Shown here: positions 24,702 through 34,108 of the stretch, in pieces
How positions within the stretch are numbered: the stretch's first letter is position 1
Layout of the letters: the number at the start of each line of letters is the position of its first letter
DNA from: OMIW01 sp044235645
Lineage (GTDB): Bacteria; Bdellovibrionota_C; UBA2361; OMIW01
Assembly (NCBI GenBank): GCA_044235645.1
Contig: JBIIHQ010000001.1
Span: 331,418-395,417 of the forward strand
Direction: 5' to 3'
DNA: 64,000 bases
Made by a program: the position numbers and the translations under genes
The notes under the pieces: generated by a model
What the model was told of the DNA's origin: nothing
The model's database searches: none
Seen by the model: the letters and a program-made list of their open reading frames with translations, nothing else

Positions 24702-26026
24702 AACTCATCCCCGATAAGAAGAGACAAACGAGAGCGCATGCCGATAGCGCGTTGTCGTAGTGTGAGGCTGTCACGGCTTGCCTCATGGCTCGCTCGCACC
24801 GATTGCCAAAGCTGCAGGACATTTCCCTTGCCGCTCCGAAAAAGATTCTCCTGAGCAGCAAGTGCCTCTTGAAAAGTCGGCATCACATCTCGTTCCAAAA
24901 CGCGTATCTGCTCTTCGATTGCCTCTAAGGCTCGATAGAGGCCGGTGATGTGGGAGGTAAAACCTCCCTCCTTGAGGAAGGTTTTATGGCGGGCTGCCGA
25001 TATCTTTTCGATCGCTCGTGATGACCGCTCTGGGTCATTTCGATGCCATACAGGGAGAGCGAATGAAAATCCAACTCCGAGAAAATCGCCTCCATCGTTG
25101 GTATGTTGGTATACCAATCGGGGCGTTATCGGAGGAAGTGCATCCTCATCAGCGCGCCTGCTCTCCTCATCAGCGAGCTCAAGAAGGAGTTCAGCGCGGT
25201 CGTACTCGGTGATACCGGAGGTGGCTGCACGGGTGAGGATATCACCGAGAGGGGGAAGGGAAGGCGGAGGGGGCGCTGAGGCAAGCTGAACGAGGCAGGA
25301 TGCGCCCACAATCTGAGAGAGGGTGGATTGGGCGGTGATGCGCTGAGCTTCTGCGCCTACCCTCTCTGCCCGAAGTCGATGATATTCCGCTACGATCAAT
25401 GCTCTATCACCTGTGGTCACCAAACCCGACGCCACACCTTGGTCGAGGATCGTTCGGTATGCGAGCGCCTGTCGCTCGGCACGGGAGATGCGATCGATGG
25501 TCGTGGTCAGGGTATCGATCGCGGCGGCGTAGCGGACTGCTCGCTGTGAAAGCGAGAGGAGCTCCCGCTTTCGCTCGCTTGAGGCGCTTTTCTTTATGAG
25601 GGACGCTACTCGGGCACGGGTACCGAAATCAGACAGGCGAAGCGGTTGCCCGAGGGATGCCGATGTTTGGGGGTCGTTCGCCCCCCCGATATTCATCCGA
25701 GTGAAGGTCTGCTCGAGCTGGAGTTCGGGATTAGCAACCAGCTCGGTAGCGCGTGCTCGAGCCATCTCTTGAGCGGTCGTCGCATCAATCTTGGCGACCG
25801 CAGGGCTTGAGCGGATAAGCATGGCGCGGAGCTCCTCGAGCGAGAGGGGCGTGCCGCAGAGGTCCGTCGTGGATGGAATACTTGACGGACGGGCAGATGA
25901 AGAGTCCTCCGTATGGCCCGTGGATGAAGGAAAGGGTGTTAAAAAGAGGGTCGCGCAGGCAAGACACGCGAGGTGATGGGCGAGCGATGATCCTTGGGGG
26001 GCGGGTTTTCGGTTTTGAGGGCTCAT
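24698..26026 (-). CDS. outer-membrane efflux channel (TolC/CzcC family)
   Basis: A 442-residue outer-membrane factor. An N-terminal signal-like segment (HHLACLACATLFLTPFPSS) precedes the mature part. The body has the repeated heptad-like helices of OEP proteins, with SLEELRAMLIRSSPAVAKIDATT at the start and matching second-repeat helices near ALEAIEEQIRVLERDVMP. It forms the channel through the outer membrane for the RND pump encoded downstream. It is the first gene of the three-gene efflux operon and overlaps the adaptor gene by four bases. No clear ribosome site was seen before the ATG at 26026. Confidence 0.88.
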   Translation of the reverse strand: MSPQNRKPAPQGSSLAHHLACLACATLFLTPFPSSTGHTEDSSSARPSSIPSTTDLCGTPLSLEELRAMLIRSSPAVAKIDATTAQEMARARATELVANPELQLEQTFTRMNIGGANDPQTSASLGQPLRLSDFGTRARVASLIKKSASSERKRELLSLSQRAVRYAAAIDTLTTTIDRISRAERQALAYRTILDQGVASGLVTTGDRALIVAEYHRLRAERVGAEAQRITAQSTLSQIVGASCLVQLASAPPPPSLPPLGDILTRAATSGITEYDRAELLLELADEESRRADEDALPPITPRLVYQHTNDGGDFLGVGFSFALPVWHRNDPERSSRAIEKISAARHKTFLKEGGFTSHITGLYRALEAIEEQIRVLERDVMPTFQEALAAQENLFRSGKGNVLQLWQSVRASHEASRDSLTLRQRAIGMRSRLSLLIGDEL

Positions 26027-26080
26027 ATCAAGGGAGAGGGTACCACCCCGGCGGAGGGAGCATCAAGGGAGCGAATCTTC

Positions 26081-26659
26081 TCAATCACCTTGTTGTGCCT
26101 CCGCGATTTTCTCTCGCCAGGACCTCCAATCGTCTTTGGTCAGTTCCCAAACCTCTTGCTCAGTTAATTCGGGATCGACGTAACGGCCCGTGCGGACTTC
26201 CCGAAGGTGGGCCCCCGTCTTTTCCTTGATACGGTGGGAGCGGGTGTTGCCCCGAGCGTTTTCAAAAACAAGTAGCTCAAAACCGAGCGAGGAAAACGCA
26301 CAGTCGTTCACTGCCGCAGCGGCTTCGGTCATGTACCCGCGACCCCAAAAAGGGTGACCGAGCCAAAAGCCCCGATGTTCGGGGCGACCCTCACGCCAGA
26401 GCTCTATCGCGCCGATCAGCTCTTCCGGTGTTTCGCGCTTACAAATGCCCCAGAGCCACCGATCGATTCCCTGATTGGGGAATATAGTAGCGTTGAGCCA
26501 ATCAGCGACGCCGTTCGTGGGATAGGGCCAGGGAACGGCCGCGGAGAGGTGCCGGATGACCTGATAATCAATGAAGTATCGCTCGTACGCAGGGATGTCG
26601 GATGGAATAACTCCGCGGAGGATGAGACGGGGAGTGGTGAGGGTTGGGATGAGGCTCAT
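26081..26659 (-). CDS. RimJ/RimL-type GNAT acetyltransferase
   Basis: The product begins TLTTPRLILRGVIPSDIPAYERYF, the typical opening of the RimJ/RimL group, which acetylates protein N-termini or small molecules. It continues with WGICKRETPEELIGAIEL and the acetyl-CoA loop FWGRGYMTEAAAAVNDCAF, followed by the ENARGNTRSHRIKEKTGA helix. Length (192 aa) is normal. It lies 9 bases after the unknown gene at 26669 and is likely co-transcribed with it. The acceptor is unknown. Confidence 0.85.
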   Translation of the reverse strand: MSLIPTLTTPRLILRGVIPSDIPAYERYFIDYQVIRHLSAAVPWPYPTNGVADWLNATIFPNQGIDRWLWGICKRETPEELIGAIELWREGRPEHRGFWLGHPFWGRGYMTEAAAAVNDCAFSSLGFELLVFENARGNTRSHRIKEKTGAHLREVRTGRYVDPELTEQEVWELTKDDWRSWREKIAEAQQGD

Positions 26660-26668
26660 GAGAGAGGA

Positions 26669-27874
26669 TTAGGTGAGTACTTTTCGAACTGCTTGCGCAA
26701 GAGAAATAATCGTGTGCCCCCGCGGATTGGACGCTCGTGAAAAATCGTCTGCTGGATGCAAGTCATTGAAACCATCCCGCGGCCGGGCTGTGGAGGGAGT
26801 CGTCACGAGAGCGTTGGCGAGTGCGAGCGTCGGCGAAACCGAACCTGGTTCAAGACTCTCAATGAAGGATAGAAAACCATCTCCTAACTGATCGAGTTTT
26901 TTGAGAGAAATGGCCGCTACGGCTCGGCTACGGGGTGAATCAATCCAAGCGAGAACTTGCAGTTTTTGAGCAATTGTTTCGGCTGCACCGAGGCGATCTG
27001 AGTCGTTTTCTCGAGAGCTCTGAAAAACCGCGCACGCAGCCACTAATTGCCGGTGAGCTCCGCTGATTGCGCTCGCTATCATGAGGTGCTGAGGCGAACT
27101 CTCGCCCACTTTTATGAGGGGAGCGATGGGCGAAATATCCCCACTCGCTCGCTCGACCTCGAAAAAAGATACTATCGTGTCCCCCGGTCGAATGGAGGTC
27201 CCTTTGACGCGATCCGCGGGAGTGGCGAAGCAAAAAAAGTCTAGTAAATTGACGGAACTCGAGTACGGCCGAGAGTACCCTGTTCGGGTAAAGGTCGCTT
27301 CGCCATCCCCAGAAATGCCCACCGAACCGTGCATGAGAGTAATTTTGCCGTTTTCAGATGCTGTCCAGTTCTTCCCCGCGCTTGCCGGAAGGACGTGCAA
27401 TAGAGTTAAGGATAAGCATGGCGTGGTTTGCTCTGTCGTGCTGCTGCTTCCACGGCCTCTTCTTCTCTTCGGAGAGACATTCTTTTGGTTTGACACAACT
27501 CTTTCGCTTCGCTCTGGGTCCCTATCTGCGGTCGTTAACGTGACTTTCGCCGTCACCTCAACTTTTCCCAGAACATCGCAGAGTTTGAGCAGGGATTCCT
27601 GATCAAGGGGAAGACCTTCGCTGAATTTTATCACATCTGTGAAGAATATTTCTCTCACGCCTGCAAACTCTTCGGTGGTGAGTTTAAAACGGCCATGAGC
27701 ACCACGGGTTAGACACCCGACGACTTTTTCTTCTCGGGGAAGGAACGGGCTAATGGTGGCACGTTCGTCAAATATGGGGACTGATTTATCTTTGGAGAGG
27801 TCTGGGACCAAGGCACTACCTCCGAGTAGGAGTCCATGAAAGGGGATTGGGGGAAGATGGCCAAACGGCCACAT
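26669..27874 (-). CDS. hypothetical protein, 401 aa
   Basis: I do not recognise this protein. It has no convincing signal peptide or membrane helix. A basic patch (SPKRRRGRGSSS) lies near residue 135. The C-terminal half (about 250-350) is helical and Ala/Leu rich (MIASAISGAHRQLVAACAVFQ; AAETIAQKLQVLAWI). The start ATG at 27874 has a GAAGGGGA site about 9 bases upstream. It is followed closely by the GNAT gene on the same strand, and the PlsC-like gene lies 77 bases upstream. The consistent frame and ribosome site support a real gene. Confidence 0.65.
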   Translation of the reverse strand: MWPFGHLPPIPFHGLLLGGSALVPDLSKDKSVPIFDERATISPFLPREEKVVGCLTRGAHGRFKLTTEEFAGVREIFFTDVIKFSEGLPLDQESLLKLCDVLGKVEVTAKVTLTTADRDPERSERVVSNQKNVSPKRRRGRGSSSTTEQTTPCLSLTLLHVLPASAGKNWTASENGKITLMHGSVGISGDGEATFTRTGYSRPYSSSVNLLDFFCFATPADRVKGTSIRPGDTIVSFFEVERASGDISPIAPLIKVGESSPQHLMIASAISGAHRQLVAACAVFQSSRENDSDRLGAAETIAQKLQVLAWIDSPRSRAVAAISLKKLDQLGDGFLSFIESLEPGSVSPTLALANALVTTPSTARPRDGFNDLHPADDFSRASNPRGHTIISLAQAVRKVLT

Positions 27875-27951
27875 TCTCGGTTGTCCCCTTCAACTCTATC
27901 CCACCTTCCCGTATAAGCAATATAACGCAAGAAATAAATCTAAAACTCCCT

Positions 27952-29217
27952 TCAGTGGATCAACTCTCCCGCTTCATCACCCTCAGCACCAGCCTCGCCG
28001 ACCTCCCCAGCATACTCAAGTAGCTCATCAATCAGCTCATCTTGTAAGACATTGAGTGCTCGTACCGACGATGGGAGCACCAGACTGAGGAGAAATACGC
28101 GCCATAACGGTAGTGCTCGGCCTGCAAATACTCCGAGTGCCCCTGTGCCCGCCAACAAAAAGGGGGTCCAAAATCCTGCACCGAAGATGACAAGGACTAC
28201 CATCAGAAGGCCGTACCAGGCGAAAAATACCCCCGTTCCGAGAAAAAAGGTGTACATCCCTCGCTGGTGCTCGTCGGGGCTTATCGACTCGGCAAGATGA
28301 GCAGTCACTTGGTACGGAATCACATGGATCAGATTCCCGATTGCAATGGTAGGGAGGGCAAGTAAGAACCAGCGGGGAAGCTCTCCACTAATCGGCAATG
28401 AAAGGAGCGTCCGTGCTCGGGATAGGAACTCAGCCGCCTTTTCAGGATACATCGGGGCGAGGATGGCCACTGCATGGGCGATACGGGAGAGCGATGCCGT
28501 ATCGACCTCGCTTATCCTTCCGCTTCGAGTAAAGATCTGGTGAATCGCATTGATCAGGGGGGCGAGGTGTGACTGATCGACATGAACTGAGAGGTGCTTG
28601 AGCGCGAGCTCCAAAGATTCAGTGAGTCGATGAACCGCCTTGATGGGATCCCGTTCATAGAGCTCGCGGAATGAATCGACCACGATCGGCTCCCCCACCG
28701 CAATCGCGACGCCACTGTTCCATCCGAGAAAATGGGCATAGGTAATACCGACCGGTTGAATTTTGACCCCGAGTGACCAGTTGTTCCGCTCCTCAGAAAG
28801 AAAGGCCATCCGAGCAGCCCCCGTCTTCAGTCGAAGAACCGTTCTTCCCTCAACGCTCGTGCCCTCCGGAAATATGGTAACAGCCTGTCGATTAGACAGC
28901 AGCCGTTGGACTTCGTCGAAGGTTTTATCGTTTGTCTGGTCGGGAGAGCGATCGGTTCGGCGATACACGGGGATAAGGTGACATGATCTCAGAAACCAAT
29001 TGGCGAGAGGATTGCTGAAAAGTGTCGATTTTGCCAAGAAATGGAGCGAACGGTGATAGCTGGCAAGAATAAGGAGTGGGTCGAGTGCCATATTGGGATG
29101 ATTCCCCGCAATGATAAGAGGACCCTCTTCGACGGGTTTTACACCCTGTATCTCAATCTTCTTGAAGTAAATCGAGAGAAGGAGGGCGATACTGCGTTGT
29201 CCGAGGGCAAAAAGCAT
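27952..29217 (-). CDS. PlsC-like 1-acylglycerol-3-phosphate acyltransferase with C-terminal membrane domain
   Basis: The N-terminal 230 residues carry acyltransferase motifs: the catalytic IIAGNHPNMALDPLLI, the substrate motif IFPEGTSVEGRTVLRLKTGAARMAF, and a following GITYAHFLGWNSG. The C-terminal part has several hydrophobic spans (about 280-390) that should sit in the inner membrane. An acidic tail (EYAGEVGEAGAEGDEAGE) ends the protein. It probably acylates a lysophospholipid or glycerol phosphate during lipid synthesis. A GGAGAAGAG site precedes ATG 29217. The extra membrane domain makes it longer than typical PlsC (about 245 aa). Confidence 0.85.
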   Translation of the reverse strand: MLFALGQRSIALLLSIYFKKIEIQGVKPVEEGPLIIAGNHPNMALDPLLILASYHRSLHFLAKSTLFSNPLANWFLRSCHLIPVYRRTDRSPDQTNDKTFDEVQRLLSNRQAVTIFPEGTSVEGRTVLRLKTGAARMAFLSEERNNWSLGVKIQPVGITYAHFLGWNSGVAIAVGEPIVVDSFRELYERDPIKAVHRLTESLELALKHLSVHVDQSHLAPLINAIHQIFTRSGRISEVDTASLSRIAHAVAILAPMYPEKAAEFLSRARTLLSLPISGELPRWFLLALPTIAIGNLIHVIPYQVTAHLAESISPDEHQRGMYTFFLGTGVFFAWYGLLMVVLVIFGAGFWTPFLLAGTGALGVFAGRALPLWRVFLLSLVLPSSVRALNVLQDELIDELLEYAGEVGEAGAEGDEAGELIH

Positions 29218-29294
29218 GTCTCTTCTCCGAAATTGATGACAGTGAAAAACCGGCGAAGGAATGTTATTTCAATTTCTTGTTCCCCGCCTTCAGT

Positions 29295-30149
29295 TTAGTA
29301 GCGATAGAATCCTCGACCTGATTTCTTGCCCAGAAATCCCGCTTCGACGTATCGCACGAGAAGGGGGCAAGGGCGATACTTATCCTCTCCGAGATCCCGT
29401 TGAAGCACCTGAAGAATAAAAAGGACGGTATCGAGTCCGATGAAGTCAGCGAGTGTCAGGGGTCCCATCGGCTGATTTGTCCCAAGTTTCATCGCAGTAT
29501 CGATATCAGCTGGTTCTACCCCCTCTTGAAGAAGGAAAATAGCCTCATTGATCATCGGCATCAGAACTCTATTGACGATGAAGCCTGCAGAATCGATGCC
29601 GAGAACGGTTGTTTTACCGAGTATTTTTGCGAGATGAAGGGTGGTTTGATACGTTTCTTCGCTGGTCTGGAGTCCTCGTATTACCTCAACAAGCGCCATG
29701 ATTGGGACGGGATTCATGAAGTGCATCCCGATACACCGATCGGGGCGCGAAGTCGACGCCGCGAGTCGAGTGATTGAAATTGATGAGGTGTTGCTCGCGA
29801 GGATGGCGTGAGGGGGGAGGATTTGATCGAGTTGTTGAAAAAGTTCTATCTTCGCCTCAACACGCTCGATAATTGCCTCAACGACGAAGGAGCAGTCCCG
29901 AAGTTGGGAAAGACTCTCGTTGATCTTAATTCGCGACAGGACCAAATCTGCCTCTGAGGAGGTTATTTTCCCCTTTCCGACCGATCGGGCCAGTGATTCA
30001 GCGATCTTCTTTTTGCCGTTTTCGGCAGCATCGCGGTGATAGTCAGCAAGAAGAATGTTGAGACCCGAACTCGCAGCGGTCTGAGTGATGCCAGCACCCA
30101 TCTGACCAGCACCGATAACGGCGATCTGTGTGATAGTTGTATCGCTCAT
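29295..30149 (-). CDS. 3-hydroxyacyl-CoA (3-hydroxybutyryl-CoA) dehydrogenase
   Basis: A stand-alone dehydrogenase of 284 residues that interconverts 3-hydroxyacyl-CoA and 3-oxoacyl-CoA with NAD(H). The Rossmann motif IAVIGAGQMGAGITQTAA starts the protein. The catalytic regions follow: ILASNTSSISITRLAA, CIGMHFMNPVPIMALVEVI (with the catalytic His), and GFIVNRVLMPMINEAIFLLQEG. The end GFLGKKSGRGFYRY is typical. GGAG lies 6 bases before ATG 30149. It may serve fatty-acid breakdown or butyrate/polyhydroxybutyrate metabolism; no pathway partner is adjacent. Confidence 0.93.
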   Translation of the reverse strand: MSDTTITQIAVIGAGQMGAGITQTAASSGLNILLADYHRDAAENGKKKIAESLARSVGKGKITSSEADLVLSRIKINESLSQLRDCSFVVEAIIERVEAKIELFQQLDQILPPHAILASNTSSISITRLAASTSRPDRCIGMHFMNPVPIMALVEVIRGLQTSEETYQTTLHLAKILGKTTVLGIDSAGFIVNRVLMPMINEAIFLLQEGVEPADIDTAMKLGTNQPMGPLTLADFIGLDTVLFILQVLQRDLGEDKYRPCPLLVRYVEAGFLGKKSGRGFYRY

Positions 30150-30283
30150 AACTACTCCGAGTTTGAATGAGATAGTTCGGGTATTTTAAATCAATCCGAA
30201 CTTTGAACATGAAGCTCAAGTGTAAGCAGTCGGGGGTAATTGCACCTCTCGGTGCTTCAAGCTCCGAAGCTGTCGAGCCCCCT

Positions 30284-30311
30284 TTGAGGATAGGCATCAC
30301 TAGGGTATGCT
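30284..30311 (+). promoter_or_regulatory. candidate promoter of mreB, overlapping a small palindrome
   Basis: TTGAGG (30284-30289) and TATGCT (30306-30311) are 16 bases apart, 55 bases before the mreB start. The -10 lies inside the palindrome AGGGTA-TGC-TACCCT (30302-30316), which could bind a regulator. Sequence pattern only. Confidence 0.4.
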
Positions 30312-30366
30312 ACCCTGTAAAATAATCGCAACCACCGTCTGCGGTTTAGCTGTCTGAGGGGACGAT

Positions 30367-31569
30367 ATGAGCCAGTTGGCAAAAAAGGATGAGTTCCTAA
30401 AACTCGCGACTAATGACTTCCGGGAGGCTGTCCCCTCGTCGCTTGATGAAGCTCTCCCCGAATCTCGAGATCAATCGGCGGGGCGCCGAGTTGGGCCGAT
30501 GTCGGGGGATACGATCCATCGCTCGTACCTCCAGCGGGTGGTTGGTAGGGTCGTTTCGCGTGAATTCGCGGTTGATCTCGGCACTGCCAATACTCTCATT
30601 TATGAACGGGGCCGTGGAATTATCTTGAATGAGCCATCCGTGGTGGCCATTCGGTATGAGGATGGCAGGAAGAAGGTAGTTGCTTTTGGATCGGAAGCGA
30701 AACGGATGTTGGGACGGACCCCGGAAGGGGTGAAGGTAATTCGTCCGATCAGGACAGGAGTAATAGCCGATTTTGATGCGGCAGCTATGATGCTCTCTCA
30801 TTTTCTTTCTCAGGTCCGTCGGCGAAGTCGATCGCTACTCAAACCGAGGGTGATGGTCGGAGTGCCGTCGGGAATAACTGAGGTTGAAAAACGGGCGATC
30901 AGGGAGGCGGTTGAGCCACAATCTCGGGGATCGGTTCGGCTTATTGATGAGGCGATGGCGGCGGCCATTGGGTGTCGCTTGCCGATTACCGAGGCAGCCG
31001 CGAGCATGATAGTCGATGTCGGCGGTGGAACGACTGATATCGCGGTCGTGAGTCTCAAAGATATCGTATACGCGGTCTCAGTCCGAGAGGGGGGAGATGC
31101 GATGGACGAATCAATTATACAGTATGTGCGTCGAGCGCACCATCTGCTGATCGGCGAGTCCACAGCGGAGCTCGTAAAACAGACGATAGGAAGTGCTCAT
31201 CCGGCATTTGATGCTCAGGAGATGGAGATCCGGGGGAGGAGTTTGTTGAGTGGAGCACCGACAGCACTTATTGTCTCAGGAAAGGAAATAAGGGAGGCAT
31301 TGAGTGAGGTTGTCAGCTCGATTACATCGGCGGTCCGTCAGGCTCTTGAAAATACACCCCCTGAGCTCTCGGGTGATATCCTCTCTCGTGGTCTTGCGTT
31401 GGCAGGGGGAGGTGCCCTCCTGCACGGTCTCGCGGCTCATCTTCAGGAGCGACTCGGGGTTCGGGTAGCTATCGCAGCCGACCCCCTTTCGGCGGTGGTC
31501 GAGGGGGCAGGAAGATGTCTAGATGAGGCAGAACGGTTAAAGAGCTGTTGGTATGAAGCGGGGAGGTAG
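30367..31569 (+). CDS. mreB: MreB-family cell-shape actin homologue
   Basis: The core from residue 65 matches MreB: FAVDLGTANTLIYERGRGIILNEPSVVAI, the connector and phosphate-2 motifs IDEAMAAAIG and IVDVGGGTTDIAVV, and the adenosine motif LALAGGGALLHGL. It forms membrane-associated filaments that guide side-wall growth. About 65 residues precede the core, much more than the usual 10, and are rich in charged residues. The start is supported by GAGGGGACG directly upstream. mreC and mreD do not follow; a UUCG hairpin and then a two-component system come next. FtsA is excluded because ftsA is present elsewhere in the window. Confidence 0.92.
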   Translation: MSQLAKKDEFLKLATNDFREAVPSSLDEALPESRDQSAGRRVGPMSGDTIHRSYLQRVVGRVVSREFAVDLGTANTLIYERGRGIILNEPSVVAIRYEDGRKKVVAFGSEAKRMLGRTPEGVKVIRPIRTGVIADFDAAAMMLSHFLSQVRRRSRSLLKPRVMVGVPSGITEVEKRAIREAVEPQSRGSVRLIDEAMAAAIGCRLPITEAAASMIVDVGGGTTDIAVVSLKDIVYAVSVREGGDAMDESIIQYVRRAHHLLIGESTAELVKQTIGSAHPAFDAQEMEIRGRSLLSGAPTALIVSGKEIREALSEVVSSITSAVRQALENTPPELSGDILSRGLALAGGGALLHGLAAHLQERLGVRVAIAADPLSAVVEGAGRCLDEAERLKSCWYEAGR

Positions 31570-31576
31570 TGGATTG

Positions 31577-31596
31577 ATGGTGGCTTCGGTCACCAT
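31577..31596 (+). terminator. UUCG-tetraloop hairpin after mreB
   Basis: The arms ATGGTGGC and GTCACCAT (one G-U pair) enclose the very stable tetraloop TTCG. It begins 8 bases after the mreB stop. No T-run follows, so it may be a weak terminator or an mRNA 3'-end stabiliser. Confidence 0.45.
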
Positions 31597-31844
31597 TACC
31601 AATCTTCCTAGGTCTGTCGGCGCAGTTTCTTCCCGAAAGCGGTCTGCCGAGGAAATAAAATGGATTGGTCACTAATCGGCGTGGTACATCTTTGACGGCA
31701 AAGCATCTGAATATCCGCGGATGGCCTCGGACCGTCATTATTTTCCAAGCCGTCCGCGCCGACGAATGTTAGTTTTTCGTAAGAGAAGCTGACGAACGCC
31801 TACTGGTGTATTAGCATCCTCCTATCGATTGAAGGGGAGGAATC

Positions 31845-32555
31845 ATGCAGCGGACGATTCTGGTTGTTGATGATGAAGTCGATATCCTTAATATCGTAGC
31901 GTTCTGCCTCACGAAAGCCGGCTACAGAGTAATGACGGCCGAGTCGGCAGAGCTTGCTCTCAAAATAATAGCTGAATCCCGGCCGGATCTCGTTATACTC
32001 GATGTCATGCTCCCCGGTATAGACGGACATCGGCTATGCTCTATTCTCAAAAATCCAGAGAACAAGGTCGAAATCCCGATCCTCATCATCTCCGCGAGGG
32101 GGGACGAGGCAGATGTTATCGAAGGTTTTAACAGAGGGGGGGATGATTACGTACAAAAGCCTTTTAGCCCGAGAGTATTAGAAGCGCGGGTAAGAAGCCT
32201 CCTGAGACGATTTTACCTGGAGCCACACGATGACCTTCGTGTGTTGCAGAGTGGCCCGTTTTACATCGATCCAAGAAGATTTGACTGCAGCGTGGACCAG
32301 GTGCCTGTCAGTCTAACATCAACGGAGTTTCGGATCCTATACCTTTTGCTCGCAAGGCAGGGTCAGGTTATTGGCCGAAACGCGATTGTCAGTCAAGTGC
32401 ATGGCTCTGATTACCCAGTTACAGAGCGCTCGATTGATGTTCAGATTGTTGGATTGAGGAAAAAACTGGGGCATTCAGCCAGTTGGATTGAGACCGTGCG
32501 AGGCGTCGGGTACCGATTAAGACCTCTCGACGAAGGATCTTCTGTGAAGCGGTAA
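31845..32555 (+). CDS. PhoB/OmpR-type response regulator
   Basis: The receiver domain (residues 1-120) has the acidic pocket VVDDEVD, the phosphorylation site VILDVML (D53) and the conserved Lys in DYVQKPFSP. The C-terminal winged helix (about 145-230) includes LTSTEFRILYLL, RSIDVQIVGLRKKL and ETVRGVGYRL, typical of PhoB/OmpR DNA-binding domains. GGGGAGGAATC precedes the ATG. The kinase gene follows after 7 bases, so the two form one operon. Phosphate control is suggested by similarity to PhoB/PhoR, but no pst genes are in view. Confidence 0.93.
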   Translation: MQRTILVVDDEVDILNIVAFCLTKAGYRVMTAESAELALKIIAESRPDLVILDVMLPGIDGHRLCSILKNPENKVEIPILIISARGDEADVIEGFNRGGDDYVQKPFSPRVLEARVRSLLRRFYLEPHDDLRVLQSGPFYIDPRRFDCSVDQVPVSLTSTEFRILYLLLARQGQVIGRNAIVSQVHGSDYPVTERSIDVQIVGLRKKLGHSASWIETVRGVGYRLRPLDEGSSVKR

Positions 32556-32562
32556 AGGACCG

Positions 32563-33837
32563 ATGCAAATTGGAATTTGGTCGGACTCCATCGACTTAAT
32601 CTTACACCTGTTGGTCGCGTTTGGAATTGGATGGGTCGCCTCTGCACAACTCAGCCGAAGGACATTTGCGAGGCTGATTCTGAGTGTTGTTCGTGGAGAT
32701 CGACCACCCGAGCGCTTTGGCTTACCGAACCTTGCCCGCCACATGGCAAAGGTCAGAGATGACGCTCAAACGGTGGCTGAGGAGCTCGCCCGGGAACAAT
32801 CATTGCAGACTACGGTATTTGACTTGTTGCCCTCGGGGGTTTTAATCCTCAGTGATGAGGGACGAATTCTGAGTCTTAATCGGAGCGCAGAGCGGATATT
32901 TCCCTCTGAAGGCATCACTTCCGTGGGCAATTCCATACGGGTGAGAATCTGGAGCCCAGACATCATACGAATATTCGAAGAAGCTTGCCTCAACGGATCC
33001 GTTGAGTGGCAGGAGATTGGAATGCTCGGCCGTTCTGAGCAAATTTTGAGGGTCAGTGCCACCTGTTACTCGGGAGATGGATCGAATCGATTTGTGGTTC
33101 TTATTGTTGATGATATCAGTGAGCAAAGGCGTGCCGAGAGAGCCAGACGTGAATTTATCGGCAATATTTCTCATGAATTACGAACACCAATAACTGCGAT
33201 TATTGCTACGAGTGAGATGTTAATGGAGGGCGTTCAGGACCGCTCACAGGAGTTTGATTTTTTGGAAGTAGTCCGACGGAACGCCGAGAGGTTAAACCTC
33301 CTCATAAAAGACCTTCTTATTCTTTCAAGGCTCGACCAAGAGTCTAAGACCCGCCCGCTGAGAAGACAGACCTCATTTATCGCCGAACTCTGCGATTCGG
33401 CTGTTCAGTCAGCACGAGAAGGACTTCAAGATTGGGAATCTCGGATTACTATAACGACGGCAATTGATGAAAATGTTCCCACTACCGTGATGATACATCG
33501 TGGGCTGATTCATCACGCAATCGTGAATTTACTGGACAATGCGGCCAAGCACCTCGGTGATTCGGGTAGGATTTGGGTCGAGGTAAAGCGAGTCGGGGAA
33601 CACTTGGAGTTCTCGGTCATTGATGATGGTTGCGGTATCGCAGAGGAGCATTTAGGACGTATTTTCGAGCGTTTCTACCGAGTTGATTCGGGGAGAAGCC
33701 GCCAGAATGGAGGTTCGGGAATAGGGTTAGCTATCGTGAAGAATGTTGCCATCGCACATGGTGGAACAGTAAAGGTCCACAGTGTTCTTGGCGAGGGGAG
33801 CACGTTCACCCTCGTTATTCCACTACTACAAAATTGA
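32563..33837 (+). CDS. PhoR-like sensor histidine kinase
   Basis: The N-terminus has one short hydrophobic span (IDLILHLLVAFGIGWVA), so the protein is membrane-tethered with little or no periplasmic sensor. A PAS domain (about 80-190) follows. The dimerisation domain has the phospho-acceptor motif FIGNISHELRTPITAI (H204). The ATP-binding domain shows the N box (HHAIVNLLDNAAKH), G1 (VIDDGCGIAEEHLGRIFERFYR) and G2 (GGSGIGLAIVKNVAIAHGG). It should phosphorylate the regulator encoded just upstream. The layout is that of PhoR. Confidence 0.93.
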   Translation: MQIGIWSDSIDLILHLLVAFGIGWVASAQLSRRTFARLILSVVRGDRPPERFGLPNLARHMAKVRDDAQTVAEELAREQSLQTTVFDLLPSGVLILSDEGRILSLNRSAERIFPSEGITSVGNSIRVRIWSPDIIRIFEEACLNGSVEWQEIGMLGRSEQILRVSATCYSGDGSNRFVVLIVDDISEQRRAERARREFIGNISHELRTPITAIIATSEMLMEGVQDRSQEFDFLEVVRRNAERLNLLIKDLLILSRLDQESKTRPLRRQTSFIAELCDSAVQSAREGLQDWESRITITTAIDENVPTTVMIHRGLIHHAIVNLLDNAAKHLGDSGRIWVEVKRVGEHLEFSVIDDGCGIAEEHLGRIFERFYRVDSGRSRQNGGSGIGLAIVKNVAIAHGGTVKVHSVLGEGSTFTLVIPLLQN

Positions 33838-34108
33838 ACTAATTCTCAGCAAATCGTTCGACTTCGATGGCTTTTAATAGTCTCGTTGGAGATAGTTACA
33901 GCCTTAATTCTTGATACATATTCACCTCAGCAGTCGGATCATGATTTTTGTTAGAAATTAATTTAGATCCGAGTTCAGTAGTTCAGAGAGCAGTCTTTTT
34001 GTGTAAATAGAGGACGGTCGGATATTTATTGGGTTCGCCTCAGAATGGCCCATAAATTGAGGTGCTTCGTGGCGAAAAACGTCACCTTAAATATAAAACC
34101 TTCGCTCC

